In this document: positions 9,495 through 16,828 of the stretch, piece by piece
How the letters are laid out: each line of letters opens with the position of its first letter
How positions within the stretch are numbered: position 1 is the stretch's first letter
Program-made: the position numbers and the translations under genes
Assembly: GCA_934454115.1 (NCBI GenBank)
Contig: CAKSFQ010000001.1
Span: forward strand, 124,001 to 188,000
DNA: 64,000 nt
Direction: 5' to 3'
DNA from: an uncultured Clostridia bacterium
GTDB taxonomy: Bacteria; Bacillota; Clostridia; Monoglobales; Monoglobaceae
Notes under the pieces: model-generated
The model's input: only the letters and a program-made list of their open reading frames with translations
The model's database searches: none
What the model was told of the DNA's origin: nothing

Positions 9495-10211
9495 CTAAGA
9501 TATCGCCCGTTGATATTTTTTAAATTCCGTCCCGTATTTTGAAAAGCCGGTGCGAAAAATGCCGATGTCGGCAAGTAAGTGCGCTAGCCAAAGCGGCTTT
9601 GCCAAAGAGGTTTTTACCTCCATCAAATAAAAGGGTTCGTCCATCAGCGGCGTACCATAATCCCCTTTTTCAAGAGAAACCTCCGTTCGTCTGGAACGAA
9701 TGTTCTGGTCGAACGAAATTCTAAGATCAGGATTTCCCTTTTCAAAATACGCGATGCGGTCGTATGCCAGATATAGCTTTGGAAAAAGCGTGTAATGCGT
9801 AAGAAAATAAGAAAGCTCGCGGAGCACTTGCAGATTGATTCCTTCTGTGCAGTCAGGGCATTTTCCGCTTCGGATAAACCGATAGGCATCCTCCAGACAA
9901 ATCGTGGTACGTCGTTTATTGACAAGCCCATTATACTTCTTTTTAATCTCCAAAAACACCGTGCTATCCATTTTGGGGACGCCATAAGCACGAAGTCGCA
10001 GCTTTTCGCGGTAGGTCGGGCTTGACAGAGATGTTCTGATCAAATAATCATCCGCCGTATCATAGTAAATATTAGCTATGGTGTACGGCTTATGCCCGGC
10101 ATTATAAGCATCAAGCTCCATATGCCGATCCATCTGACAAAGAACCTCTTCATAGGTTTTTTGATTCAAAAGGTACTTGTGCTCAAAACGGTTAAACACT
10201 TCTTTTGCCAT
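9495..10211 (-). CDS. VTC-domain polyphosphate polymerase
   Basis: About 238 residues; the ATG at 10211 has AAGGAG 9 bases upstream, whereas the ATG 9 bases earlier abuts the same site. It has the tunnel-fold signatures of VTC proteins: FEHKYLL near the N-terminus, the basic strand EKLRLRAYG, FLEIKKKYNG, the acidic-basic pair in LMEVKTS, and the terminal FSKYGTEF. In yeast Vtc4 the equivalent residues bind nucleotide and phosphate chain and make polyphosphate from ATP; the same reaction is likely here. It is paired with the downstream DUF4956 gene. Confidence 0.85.
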   Translation of the reverse strand: MAKEVFNRFEHKYLLNQKTYEEVLCQMDRHMELDAYNAGHKPYTIANIYYDTADDYLIRTSLSSPTYREKLRLRAYGVPKMDSTVFLEIKKKYNGLVNKRRTTICLEDAYRFIRSGKCPDCTEGINLQVLRELSYFLTHYTLFPKLYLAYDRIAYFEKGNPDLRISFDQNIRSRRTEVSLEKGDYGTPLMDEPFYLMEVKTSLAKPLWLAHLLADIGIFRTGFSKYGTEFKKYQRAIS

Positions 10212-10263
10212 CGCTCTCATCTCCTTTTTACAGATTGTAACGCGCTCAGATTAAATCTGCATT

Positions 10264-10297
10264 AGAAAAAAAGAAAGCGCGGCTCGCGCCGCGCTCA
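10264..10297 (-). terminator. Terminator downstream of malQ
   Basis: On the minus strand an 8-bp GC stem (AGCGCGGC/GCCGCGCT) is followed by TTTCTTTTTTT, just after the malQ stop. Confidence 0.85.
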
Positions 10298-10303
10298 CTC
10301 AAA

Positions 10304-11737
10304 CTAAACTCTTCCGTACATTCGGTTCCACTTTTGGAATTTTGACCCATCCATTTCATAAAGCTGATTCTTTGTAATGCGGTAACTCCAGTTTCCGTGA
10401 CTTCGCCCCGGTGTATTCAGCCTGGTATCGCTGCCATAAAGCAACAAATCCTGTACCGGCAAGATGAGAATCCCCGCATGGCTTTCAAACATGGTTCGCA
10501 AAATGCTGTCATAGCCCTGATTCCAGTCCTCACCGGTGTATCCACAATATTCCAGCATATAACGCCTACTTTTTTCATCCAGTTCCCAGACATATCCAAG
10601 CAAGGTGTTGTTATCGTGCGTTCCGGTGTAGGCAATGCAGTGATTGCTGTATTGATGCGGCAGGTGGATGGAATCACCATCTCCCAAAAAGCCAAACTGA
10701 AACACTCGCATGCCGGGAAATCCGCTCTCTTCGACCAGCTCTTTGACGTCCGGTGTGATATCCCCCAAATCCTCGGCGATCAGAAGGCTGTCTTTTGCGA
10801 CCTCTTTTAGGACACGCATCAACTCCATGCCGGGACCTGCCTTCCACTTTCCGTCTTTGGCAGTTTCGGCGCCGTAAGGAATCGCATAATAGGACGCAAA
10901 CCCCCGAAAATGATCGATTCTGACCCCGTCAAACAGTTCCAGCATAAACGTAAGTCGCTCGCGCCACCACAAGAAGTTATCCTCTTTCATTCTGTCCCAA
11001 TCATATAGCGGATTGCCCCAAAGCTGACCGTCGGCGCAAAAATAATCCGGCGGTACGCCGGCTACCGCGGTTGGGAGGTTTCTTTGATCCAATGAAAAAT
11101 ACTGCGGATCTTTCCACACGTCCGCACTGTCCCACGCAACGTAAATCGGAATATCGCCAACAATTTTCACGTTCTTTTTTTTGGCATATTCCCTGATTTT
11201 TTGCCATTGTGTGTAGAATATGTACTGCGTAAACTGCCATAGCATCTGTGTTTGCTGATCCGGCTCAGTCACCGTCCACTGCGTCCATGGTTTTTGATCG
11301 TTCACCGATTTCAGCGCCATAAATTCACAAAACGCTGCCGTGTGCTTGTGACTTTCCATAAAGCTGTCAACGGCGTCCCAATCAACAAACCGCTGCGCCG
11401 CCTTTTGAAGAAGCGGCAAACGCTCGTTCCACAGCCGTTCAAACTCGCAGCTGTACGGCGTCTTTTGTTTGGCCGCGGCGCATTCCTCCTCGGTGAGCAG
11501 ACCGCGCGCACACAAATCGTTAAGGTCAATCAAAAACGGATGGTAACTAAACGAACTGTATGATTTATACGGCGAATTACATTCATCCGGCAGACAAAAC
11601 GGCAGTACCTGCCATAGATGAAACCCGTGTTCTGCCAAAAAGTCAATCCATTCCATCGCTTCTTTCCCGGCTGCCCCGATGGAATATTCGCCCCATAAGG
11701 ACGACAGATGCATCAATACGCCGCTGGATCGTTTCAT
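10304..11737 (-). CDS. malQ: 4-alpha-glucanotransferase (amylomaltase)
   Basis: A 477-residue GH77 enzyme that transfers alpha-1,4-glucan segments between maltooligosaccharides in glycogen/maltodextrin metabolism. The N-terminus RSSGVLMHLSSLWGEYSIG and LPFCLPDECNSPY are family hallmarks. The catalytic motifs are all present: nucleophile Asp in DGVRIDHFRGF, acid/base Glu in LIAEDLGDI, and the third Asp in YTGTHDNNT. Length is close to the short bacterial form. The start codon is ATG with an AGGGGGA site. No other glycogen genes are nearby; it is separated from the VTC gene by a terminator, so it is probably transcribed alone. Confidence 0.96.
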   Translation of the reverse strand: MKRSSGVLMHLSSLWGEYSIGAAGKEAMEWIDFLAEHGFHLWQVLPFCLPDECNSPYKSYSSFSYHPFLIDLNDLCARGLLTEEECAAAKQKTPYSCEFERLWNERLPLLQKAAQRFVDWDAVDSFMESHKHTAAFCEFMALKSVNDQKPWTQWTVTEPDQQTQMLWQFTQYIFYTQWQKIREYAKKKNVKIVGDIPIYVAWDSADVWKDPQYFSLDQRNLPTAVAGVPPDYFCADGQLWGNPLYDWDRMKEDNFLWWRERLTFMLELFDGVRIDHFRGFASYYAIPYGAETAKDGKWKAGPGMELMRVLKEVAKDSLLIAEDLGDITPDVKELVEESGFPGMRVFQFGFLGDGDSIHLPHQYSNHCIAYTGTHDNNTLLGYVWELDEKSRRYMLEYCGYTGEDWNQGYDSILRTMFESHAGILILPVQDLLLYGSDTRLNTPGRSHGNWSYRITKNQLYEMDGSKFQKWNRMYGRV

Positions 11738-11893
11738 GATGATTCCCCCTGTTTGCTATGCAGATCGCATTTATTGTCAAACGGACTTTTTTGATTGCTT
11801 TTATGTAATAGACCATATTCCGTCCGCTTTTTCTATCTTATTATAATACACAAAACACTCAAAAATCAATCCCTTTTTATTGCCAATCTATGT

Positions 11894-11918
11894 AAAAAGG
11901 CTGCAAAAGCAGCCCTTT
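11894..11918 (-). terminator. Terminator of the amidase gene
   Basis: Stem GGGCTGC/GCAGCC with a 4-base loop and TTTTTA on the minus strand, directly after the amidase stop codon. Confidence 0.8.
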
Positions 11919-11919
11919 A

Positions 11920-12711
11920 TCAGTCGCCGTACATACCGGCGCGGTCATTGACAACAAAAATCCGAAGCATGTCGTCACTGAGCGCAAGCTCGCCGGCATC
12001 GTTTCCCTTTAGCCATCCCTTGTCAACCAGCTTTTTTATCGTGGGTCTTGCCCACTCCGGCATATTTTCATCAATATAATTATAAATCATTTCCGCATCA
12101 ATCAGTTTTTCCTCCAGTTTGTCAATGCGATTTGTCAATTCCTCATATTCTCCCATGCTCAGTTCTCCCTCCCTTTTGAGTCCAAAGCCGATTGCAATCC
12201 CCTCCGAGATTGCCTCGGCCACCTTATCCCTTAACCGATGATACAATTCCATGTCATCTTTATCATCAATAAAGGCAACCTCAAGCAGCGCAGAGGACAC
12301 GCCCTGCGCATGCACCTTTGCAATCAAACTAAAATTTTTTCTTTTCACGCCGCGATTGCGAAAGCCCAGTTTTTGCATTTCTTCTAAGATCTTTTCTTCC
12401 ACAGTCGTTGCCGTTTCTTCTCTGGTGACATAGATCTCTGTTCCTGTTACAATCCCGTCACCTTTTTCGTCTCGGGCGCCGGAATTAAAATGAATTTCCA
12501 AAACATATTGATAGGGCTTAAAGTCATAATGATGATTCTTAAGCCATTCATACCAGTTTCGTCCGACATCCCCTACGGTCACATTGGCATACCTTGCAAG
12601 ATATGCCGGAATCTTTGCAGCCACCTCTCTGGTTAAATCCTCTTCCCGGTATCCGTTGCCGGTTGCGCCGCTGTCACCATTCCCATGTCCTGCAATCAAA
12701 AAAATATTCAT
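11920..12711 (-). CDS. N-acetylmuramoyl-L-alanine amidase (Amidase_3)
   Basis: A 263-residue zinc amidase that cleaves the bond between muramic acid and the stem peptide. The Amidase_3 fold covers residues 1-175: zinc His in IAGHGNGDSGA, Glu in GYREEDLT, His in LEIHFNSG, and the catalytic Glu in ALLEVAFIDD. There is no signal peptide, as in phage endolysins, so it may be a prophage-derived lysin or leave the cell by lysis. The C-terminal 85 residues contain a short helix and a domain ending in WLKGNDAGELALSDDMLRI, resembling a small wall-binding repeat. No phage genes are next to it. GGAG precedes the ATG by 7 bases. Confidence 0.88.
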   Translation of the reverse strand: MNIFLIAGHGNGDSGATGNGYREEDLTREVAAKIPAYLARYANVTVGDVGRNWYEWLKNHHYDFKPYQYVLEIHFNSGARDEKGDGIVTGTEIYVTREETATTVEEKILEEMQKLGFRNRGVKRKNFSLIAKVHAQGVSSALLEVAFIDDKDDMELYHRLRDKVAEAISEGIAIGFGLKREGELSMGEYEELTNRIDKLEEKLIDAEMIYNYIDENMPEWARPTIKKLVDKGWLKGNDAGELALSDDMLRIFVVNDRAGMYGD

Positions 12712-12790
12712 ACAACCACTCCATTGTTCCGCACCGTTATCCTGTGTTTCAATATTATTATATGCACGCCGCGGCAGGCGGTTCTTTGCA

Positions 12791-12818
12791 CAAAAAAAGC
12801 CGCCTGTCAGAGGCGGCT
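12791..12818 (-). terminator. Terminator of the glycosyltransferase gene
   Basis: Minus-strand stem AGCCGCCT/AGGCGGCT followed by seven T residues. Confidence 0.85.
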
Positions 12819-12828
12819 GACGCTTTCT

Positions 12829-13788
12829 CTATTTTGGAGAAAAAAATGTCGATTCTTCAATAATATAGCGCGGACGGTGTTTGACCTCCTTATAAATCTT
12901 GCCGATATATTCCCCTATCACGCCGATTGATATCAGCTGCACGCCGCCCAAAAACCAGATCGATATCATCAACGACGTCCATCCGGTTACCGCAACGCCG
13001 AAGATTCGGGCGATAAAAGCATATATTGCCGCAAAGACCGCAAAAATACAGACAAGGCTTCCAAGTCCCCACACAAGCCGAATTGGCTTAATACTAAATG
13101 AGGTTACGCCGTCAAGCCCAAAGGAAAGCATTTTTCGGATAGGGTATTTGCTCTCTCCGGCAAAACGCTGCCTACGTTCATAATAAACGGTTGCGCTGCG
13201 AAATCCGACCAGACGTACCATGCCGCGCAGAAAGAGGTTAACCTCCGGAAACTCTGCCAGGGCGCCGAGTGCGCGATGACTGAGGAGCCGATAATCCGCG
13301 TGATTTTCAATCACATCAGCGCCGAGCAGACGTAACATTTTATAATATGCGTTGGCTGTGATACGCTTAAAAGCCGTATCGCTCTCACGCTGACTGCGAA
13401 CCCCATATACTATGTCATATCCCTGACAAAACTTTTCAACAAATTCCGGGATGACAGCGATATCATCCTGCAAATCCGCATCCAAAGAAATACAGCAATC
13501 ACAGTACGGTTCCACGCTTAATAGCCCGGCAAGCAGAGCATTTTGGTGTCCGCGGTTGGAGGACAATTTGATACCTTCTATCATGGTATTCGCCGCATGG
13601 GCATCTGCAATCATACTCCATGTGGCATCCCGGCTCCCGTCATCGACGCATACAATTTTACTCTCCCTGCTAATCTGCTGCTCCTCTATCATAGAATGGT
13701 ACAAAGCGGTCAATCGTTCCAGTGTTTCGAACAGAACCGCCTCTTCGTTATAGCAGGGAATAACAAGATATAATTTCGTATTTTGCAT
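12829..13788 (-). CDS. Family 2 glycosyltransferase, GtrB/DPM1-like, membrane-anchored
   Basis: A 319-residue polyprenyl-phosphate glycosyltransferase. The GT-A domain (1-225) has IPCYNEEAVL, the nucleotide-binding CVDDGSRDATW, and the DxD-type metal site LDADLQDD. Two C-terminal membrane helices (about 230-255 and 265-290) match the GtrB/DPM1-like group, which loads a sugar onto undecaprenyl phosphate for later transfer to wall polymers or lipids. No acceptor-specific glycosyltransferase or flippase is next to it, so the final product is unknown. It is flanked by terminators on both sides and is probably monocistronic. Confidence 0.9.
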   Translation of the reverse strand: MQNTKLYLVIPCYNEEAVLFETLERLTALYHSMIEEQQISRESKIVCVDDGSRDATWSMIADAHAANTMIEGIKLSSNRGHQNALLAGLLSVEPYCDCCISLDADLQDDIAVIPEFVEKFCQGYDIVYGVRSQRESDTAFKRITANAYYKMLRLLGADVIENHADYRLLSHRALGALAEFPEVNLFLRGMVRLVGFRSATVYYERRQRFAGESKYPIRKMLSFGLDGVTSFSIKPIRLVWGLGSLVCIFAVFAAIYAFIARIFGVAVTGWTSLMISIWFLGGVQLISIGVIGEYIGKIYKEVKHRPRYIIEESTFFSPK

Positions 13789-13805
13789 TGTAAGTTACCT
13801 TCTTT

Positions 13806-13837
13806 GAAAAAAAAGGGGCGAACCAGTGTCCGCCCCT
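13806..13837 (-). terminator. Terminator of secG
   Basis: Minus-strand stem GGGGCG/CGCCCC followed by eight T residues, just after the secG stop. Confidence 0.85.
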
Positions 13838-13850
13838 TCTTAGCTTCTAA

Positions 13851-14351
13851 TTATTCAGCAGGCGTTTCCGCCGCGCCTTCAGCAGGCGCTGCCGCGTCCG
13901 TGCTTTCCCCGGTTGTGTCTGTTGCTGTACCCGTACCGGCATCCTCTGCGGTTGCATCCGCACTCTGTTGTGCTTCCTGCATTTGATCTGCCGTAGCTAA
14001 AACGTTGCCGTTTTCGTCTACCAGATTTCCATTCTCGTCTACCGTTGCATTGCTGGTCGAGGCATCGCCGCTCGTTTCGGTATTCTGGGTATCTGCGCTA
14101 TTTTTCTGACTGTATTCGTTCACAGCGACTGCTGCAAGTACAATGGACGAAACGATAAACAAAACCGCAACAACCGCAGTAAACTTTTTAAGCATTGCGT
14201 CAACGGTTCTGCCCTTGTTCTTGCCGAAAAAAGTCTCCGCGCCACCGGCAATCGCGCCGGAAAGTCCTTGCTGCTTGCCGTGCTGCATCAGTACAACAAT
14301 CACCAGTGCGAGTGAAATAACTACGTGAATAATGGTCAATGCTAACATCAT
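13851..14351 (-). CDS. secG: Protein translocase subunit SecG with long tail
   Basis: A 166-residue protein whose first 80 residues are SecG: a helix at about 3-22, the conserved cytosolic loop MQHGKQQGLSGAIAGGAETFFGKN, and a second helix at about 55-75. It assists SecYE-SecA in protein export. Normal SecG is about 75-85 residues; here an extra 85 residues form a low-complexity, Ala/Thr/Glu/Asp-rich tail outside the membrane, including two similar ENGNLVDENGNVL units. Acidic SecG tails occur in other Clostridia; no function is known. The ribosome site is GAGGAGG. Confidence 0.95.
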   Translation of the reverse strand: MMLALTIIHVVISLALVIVVLMQHGKQQGLSGAIAGGAETFFGKNKGRTVDAMLKKFTAVVAVLFIVSSIVLAAVAVNEYSQKNSADTQNTETSGDASTSNATVDENGNLVDENGNVLATADQMQEAQQSADATAEDAGTGTATDTTGESTDAAAPAEGAAETPAE

Positions 14352-14600
14352 CTTTTAAATCTTCCTCCTCATTTTCCACACCAAAGTACAAATCGTATCT
14401 TCTTTTGTGATTCCATTGTGAAATATTGTATCATAGATACCGAAAACATGCAAGAACTTTTTTTAAAATTATTAATTTTTCTGAACATTTAACCGTTCTG
14501 TAACCTTATTTTGCGAAAGGAGCCGGGCTTTAGGGCAAAATGATTCTCATAAAATCGGTTCATAAACAATTCACATTTCCTTTACAGATTATTCACCCAA
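14352..14600. other. AT-rich non-coding stretch upstream of secG
   Basis: No gene is visible. It should hold the secG promoter on the minus strand (TATGATAC-type sequence near 14427-14435), but I cannot place it with certainty. Confidence 0.3.
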
Positions 14601-14613
14601 GATTTTTTAAGCA

Positions 14614-14712
14614 TGATATACTTAAGATGTAGCAAGGAGTTGCTACAAAAAATAATACATAACTCCCTCCCTTGAAGACCGTTCCCCCAAGCGGTCTTCT
14701 TTCTTTTTTGCA
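14614..14712 (+). ncRNA. Possible small RNA or leader ending in a terminator
   Basis: An extended -10 (TG-A-TATACT, 14614-14622) is followed by a short hairpin (TGTAGCAA..TTGCTACA), an unpaired CTCCCTCCC stretch, and a strong terminator (GAAGACCG/CGGTCTTC, 14673-14697, then a T-rich run). This would give a transcript of about 80 bases. The pyrimidine-rich segment could pair with ribosome sites. It ends 50 bases before the -35 of the M23 gene, so it is more likely a separate RNA than its leader. The -35 is weak. Confidence 0.4.
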
Positions 14713-14760
14713 TTTTTCTCCGAAATAATCGTTATCTTTAAAAAAAATTAGAAAAAACCC

Positions 14761-14789
14761 TTGATTTTTTATGAACACTAGTTTAAAAT
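14761..14789 (+). promoter_or_regulatory. Promoter of the M23 peptidase gene
   Basis: TTGATT (14761-14766) and TAAAAT (14784-14789) with 17-bp spacing. Transcription should begin near 14796, placing the palindrome at 14804-14843 at the 5' end of the mRNA. Confidence 0.7.
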
Positions 14790-14803
14790 TAAGAGGTCTG
14801 TAA

Positions 14804-14843
14804 TATAAATTTAATGAGGAACTGTTTTATCATTAAATTTATA
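14804..14843 (+). repeat. Perfect 14-bp inverted repeat at the mRNA 5' end
   Basis: TATAAATTTAATGA (14804-14817) and TCATTAAATTTATA (14830-14843) pair perfectly around a 12-base loop. An ATG at 14814 lies in the left arm. It may be an mRNA-stabilising hairpin or a DNA operator just after the transcription start. Confidence 0.75.
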
Positions 14844-14861
14844 AAGGCGGGAACGGCAACC

Positions 14862-15476
14862 TTGAAAAATTACAGAGAAAAAAATTGGAAGAAACTCACA
14901 ACAAATATCGGAAAGGCTGCATTATTAACCGGCGCCGCAATGCTGATTATTCACCCAGCCGTAACTCGGACGGACAGTGTAGCGCCATCTCCGGTCGCCG
15001 CAGTCAAACCCCATACGGAAGAGATTGCAAAATATTCTCTTGAAACCTACGAAGATGTACCGGAGGATACTGATAGCGCCGAGACGGCAGAGGCCGCTGC
15101 AGGTGACGACCTCTTTATTATGCCGGCGCAAGGGGTATTAACCTCCCCGTTTGGGAGCCGCTGGGGCAGGCAGCATACCGGCATCGATATCGGTGCGCAG
15201 CAGGGTACGGACGTTGTTGCTGCAAAATCCGGGCTTGTCGTTTATTCCGGATGGGCAGACGGATATGGGTACTACATCATCTTAGATCACGGAGATGGTC
15301 TTAAGACGGCATACGGTCATTGCAGTACATTGTTTGTAAACGAGGGCGACTATGTCCTCAAAGGACAAAAAATTGCCGGCGTGGGAAGCACCGGGAACAG
15401 CACCGGCCCGCATCTGCATTTTGAGGTAAAGTACGGCGATGTTTATCAGGATCCGTTAAACTATGTTGCGTACTGA
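14862..15476 (+). CDS. M23-family cell-wall peptidase (LytM domain), membrane-anchored
   Basis: About 204 residues from the TTG at 14862, which has an AAAGGCGGG site 10 bases upstream. An ATG at 14814 in the same frame has no ribosome site and lies inside a perfect hairpin, so I prefer the TTG; the ATG would add 16 residues. One helix (about 14-35) anchors it; the LytM domain (about 100-200) has the zinc ligands in RQHTGIDIG, the second His in YGHCST, and HLHFEVKYG. The Asp of the first motif and the HxH are intact, so it should be an active endopeptidase on peptidoglycan cross-bridges. A WalR-like regulator follows 47 bp downstream, and WalR controls such hydrolases in Bacilli. Confidence 0.88.
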   Translation: MKNYREKNWKKLTTNIGKAALLTGAAMLIIHPAVTRTDSVAPSPVAAVKPHTEEIAKYSLETYEDVPEDTDSAETAEAAAGDDLFIMPAQGVLTSPFGSRWGRQHTGIDIGAQQGTDVVAAKSGLVVYSGWADGYGYYIILDHGDGLKTAYGHCSTLFVNEGDYVLKGQKIAGVGSTGNSTGPHLHFEVKYGDVYQDPLNYVAY

Positions 15477-15523
15477 CTCGCTGCAGTCTTGACGTGAATG
15501 TGAGATATTCCGGAGGTGGAGAA

Positions 15524-16213
15524 ATGAGTAAAAAGATTCTTGTGGTAGACGATGAAAAAAGCATTGTCGATATTTTAAAGTTAAATTTACAAAATGAAGG
15601 ATATACGGTATATGAGGCGTATGACGGTGAAGAGGCCGTTTTAAAAGCATCTAACATTGAGCCGGACCTGATTTTGCTGGACGTTATGCTTCCGAAGCTG
15701 GACGGATTTTCAGTCTGTAAAAAAATTCGCGAAACGTCGTCCGTGCCGATTTTGATGATTACTGCGCGTGAGGAAGAAGTGGACAAGGTGCTGGGCTTAG
15801 AACTGGGCGCCGATGACTACATTACAAAACCCTTCAGCGTACGAGAACTGATGGCACGCATCAAAGCCAACATGCGCCGCCAGGAACAGGAGACGCAGAA
15901 CGCAGATGATAATGATATCATTCATGTCGGTTGCTTTACGCTTGACTGTAACCGTTACGAACTGTATAAGAACGGTCAGCTGATCGACCTGACCGTGCGT
16001 GAATTTGAGCTGATTAAGTTTCTGTCCGCACAGCCCAACAAGATTTATTCCCGGAAATCCCTGCTTGAATATGTCTGGGATTATGAGTACTACGGCGATG
16101 TCCGCACCGTGGATGTTACCGTGCGCCGTGTACGGGAAAAGATCGAGGATGATCCCTCACAGCCGCGTCACATTATGACCAAGCGCGGTGTCGGTTATTA
16201 TTTTGCGATCTAG
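15524..16213 (+). CDS. OmpR-family response regulator, WalR/YycF-like
   Basis: About 229 residues from the ATG at 15524, preceded by GGAGGT. Receiver domain 1-120: the acidic pair in VVDDEK, phosphorylated Asp in LILLDVMLP, the Thr in MITARE and Lys in YITKPF. Winged helix 130-229 with LTVREFELIKFL and YYGDVRTVDVTVRRVREKI, which closely resembles WalR/YycF. It lies directly before rlmH, which is also near the walRK cluster in Bacilli. No WalK-type kinase, walH, walI or walJ is present, so it looks orphaned in this window. It may control the M23 gene upstream and other wall hydrolases. Confidence 0.88.
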   Translation: MSKKILVVDDEKSIVDILKLNLQNEGYTVYEAYDGEEAVLKASNIEPDLILLDVMLPKLDGFSVCKKIRETSSVPILMITAREEEVDKVLGLELGADDYITKPFSVRELMARIKANMRRQEQETQNADDNDIIHVGCFTLDCNRYELYKNGQLIDLTVREFELIKFLSAQPNKIYSRKSLLEYVWDYEYYGDVRTVDVTVRRVREKIEDDPSQPRHIMTKRGVGYYFAI

Positions 16214-16260
16214 GTCGATTTTGCCGCCAAGGGACGCGGCAGCCACTGGATAGAACAATA

Positions 16261-16286
16261 AAAAGCCGGCGCGTGCCGGCTTTTTC
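16261..16286 (+). terminator. Terminator after the WalR-like gene
   Basis: AAAAGCCGGC-gcgt-GCCGGCTTTTT, 47 bases after the regulator stop and before rlmH. Confidence 0.85.
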
Positions 16287-16318
16287 AATGCACTCGCATA
16301 ACCGAAAGGAGTTTTCAC

Positions 16319-16801
16319 ATGATTCATATTTCTATCATATGCGTCGGAAAAATCAAAGAAGATTATTTTACGGCGGCCATCAGAGAATACACCAAACGTT
16401 TGCAGCGGTATTGCAAGCTCACGGTCATTGAGGTCAAAGACGAGGCAACGCCGGATGCACCCTCTCCGCGTGAGGCAGAACAAATTCTTGCAAAGGAAGG
16501 CCAGCGCATTCTTGAAAAAATTCCTCCCGCCGCCCATGTCACCGCACTCTGCATTGAGGGAAAGCCGATGACCTCGCCGGCGTTTGCTGCATCCATTGCT
16601 GATTTTATGGCAAACGGCGGCAGTCGGCTTGTCTTTATCATCGGCGGCTCTCTTGGGCTTAGCGATGCCGTAAAATGCCGCGCCGATCAAAAGCTGAGTT
16701 TTTCGCCGATGACGTTTCCACATCAGCTGATGCGCATTATTCTGCTGGAACAAATCTACCGTGCCATGAATATTAACCACGGCGGAAAATATCATAAATA
16801 G
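16319..16801 (+). CDS. rlmH: 23S rRNA (pseudouridine-1915-N3)-methyltransferase
   Basis: A 160-residue SPOUT-class methyltransferase that modifies the 23S rRNA helix 69 using S-adenosylmethionine. Diagnostic motifs are IICVGKIKEDYF near the start, LCIEGKPMTSPAFA, the knot LVFIIGGSLGLS, LSFSPMTFPHQLMR, and the C-terminal YRAMNINHGGKYHK. Length is normal. An AAAGGAG site precedes the ATG. It has its own start after a terminator, though read-through from the regulator is possible. It converges on the FAD-Rieske gene with 27 bases between their ends. Confidence 0.97.
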   Translation: MIHISIICVGKIKEDYFTAAIREYTKRLQRYCKLTVIEVKDEATPDAPSPREAEQILAKEGQRILEKIPPAAHVTALCIEGKPMTSPAFAASIADFMANGGSRLVFIIGGSLGLSDAVKCRADQKLSFSPMTFPHQLMRIILLEQIYRAMNINHGGKYHK

Positions 16802-16828
16802 CTTAGGTTACTTCCTTTTGGTCAGATT

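Noticed and set aside
11920..12711. Amidase as sign of a prophage
   Set aside because: No holin, tail or integrase gene is nearby; only the lack of a signal peptide hints at phage origin.
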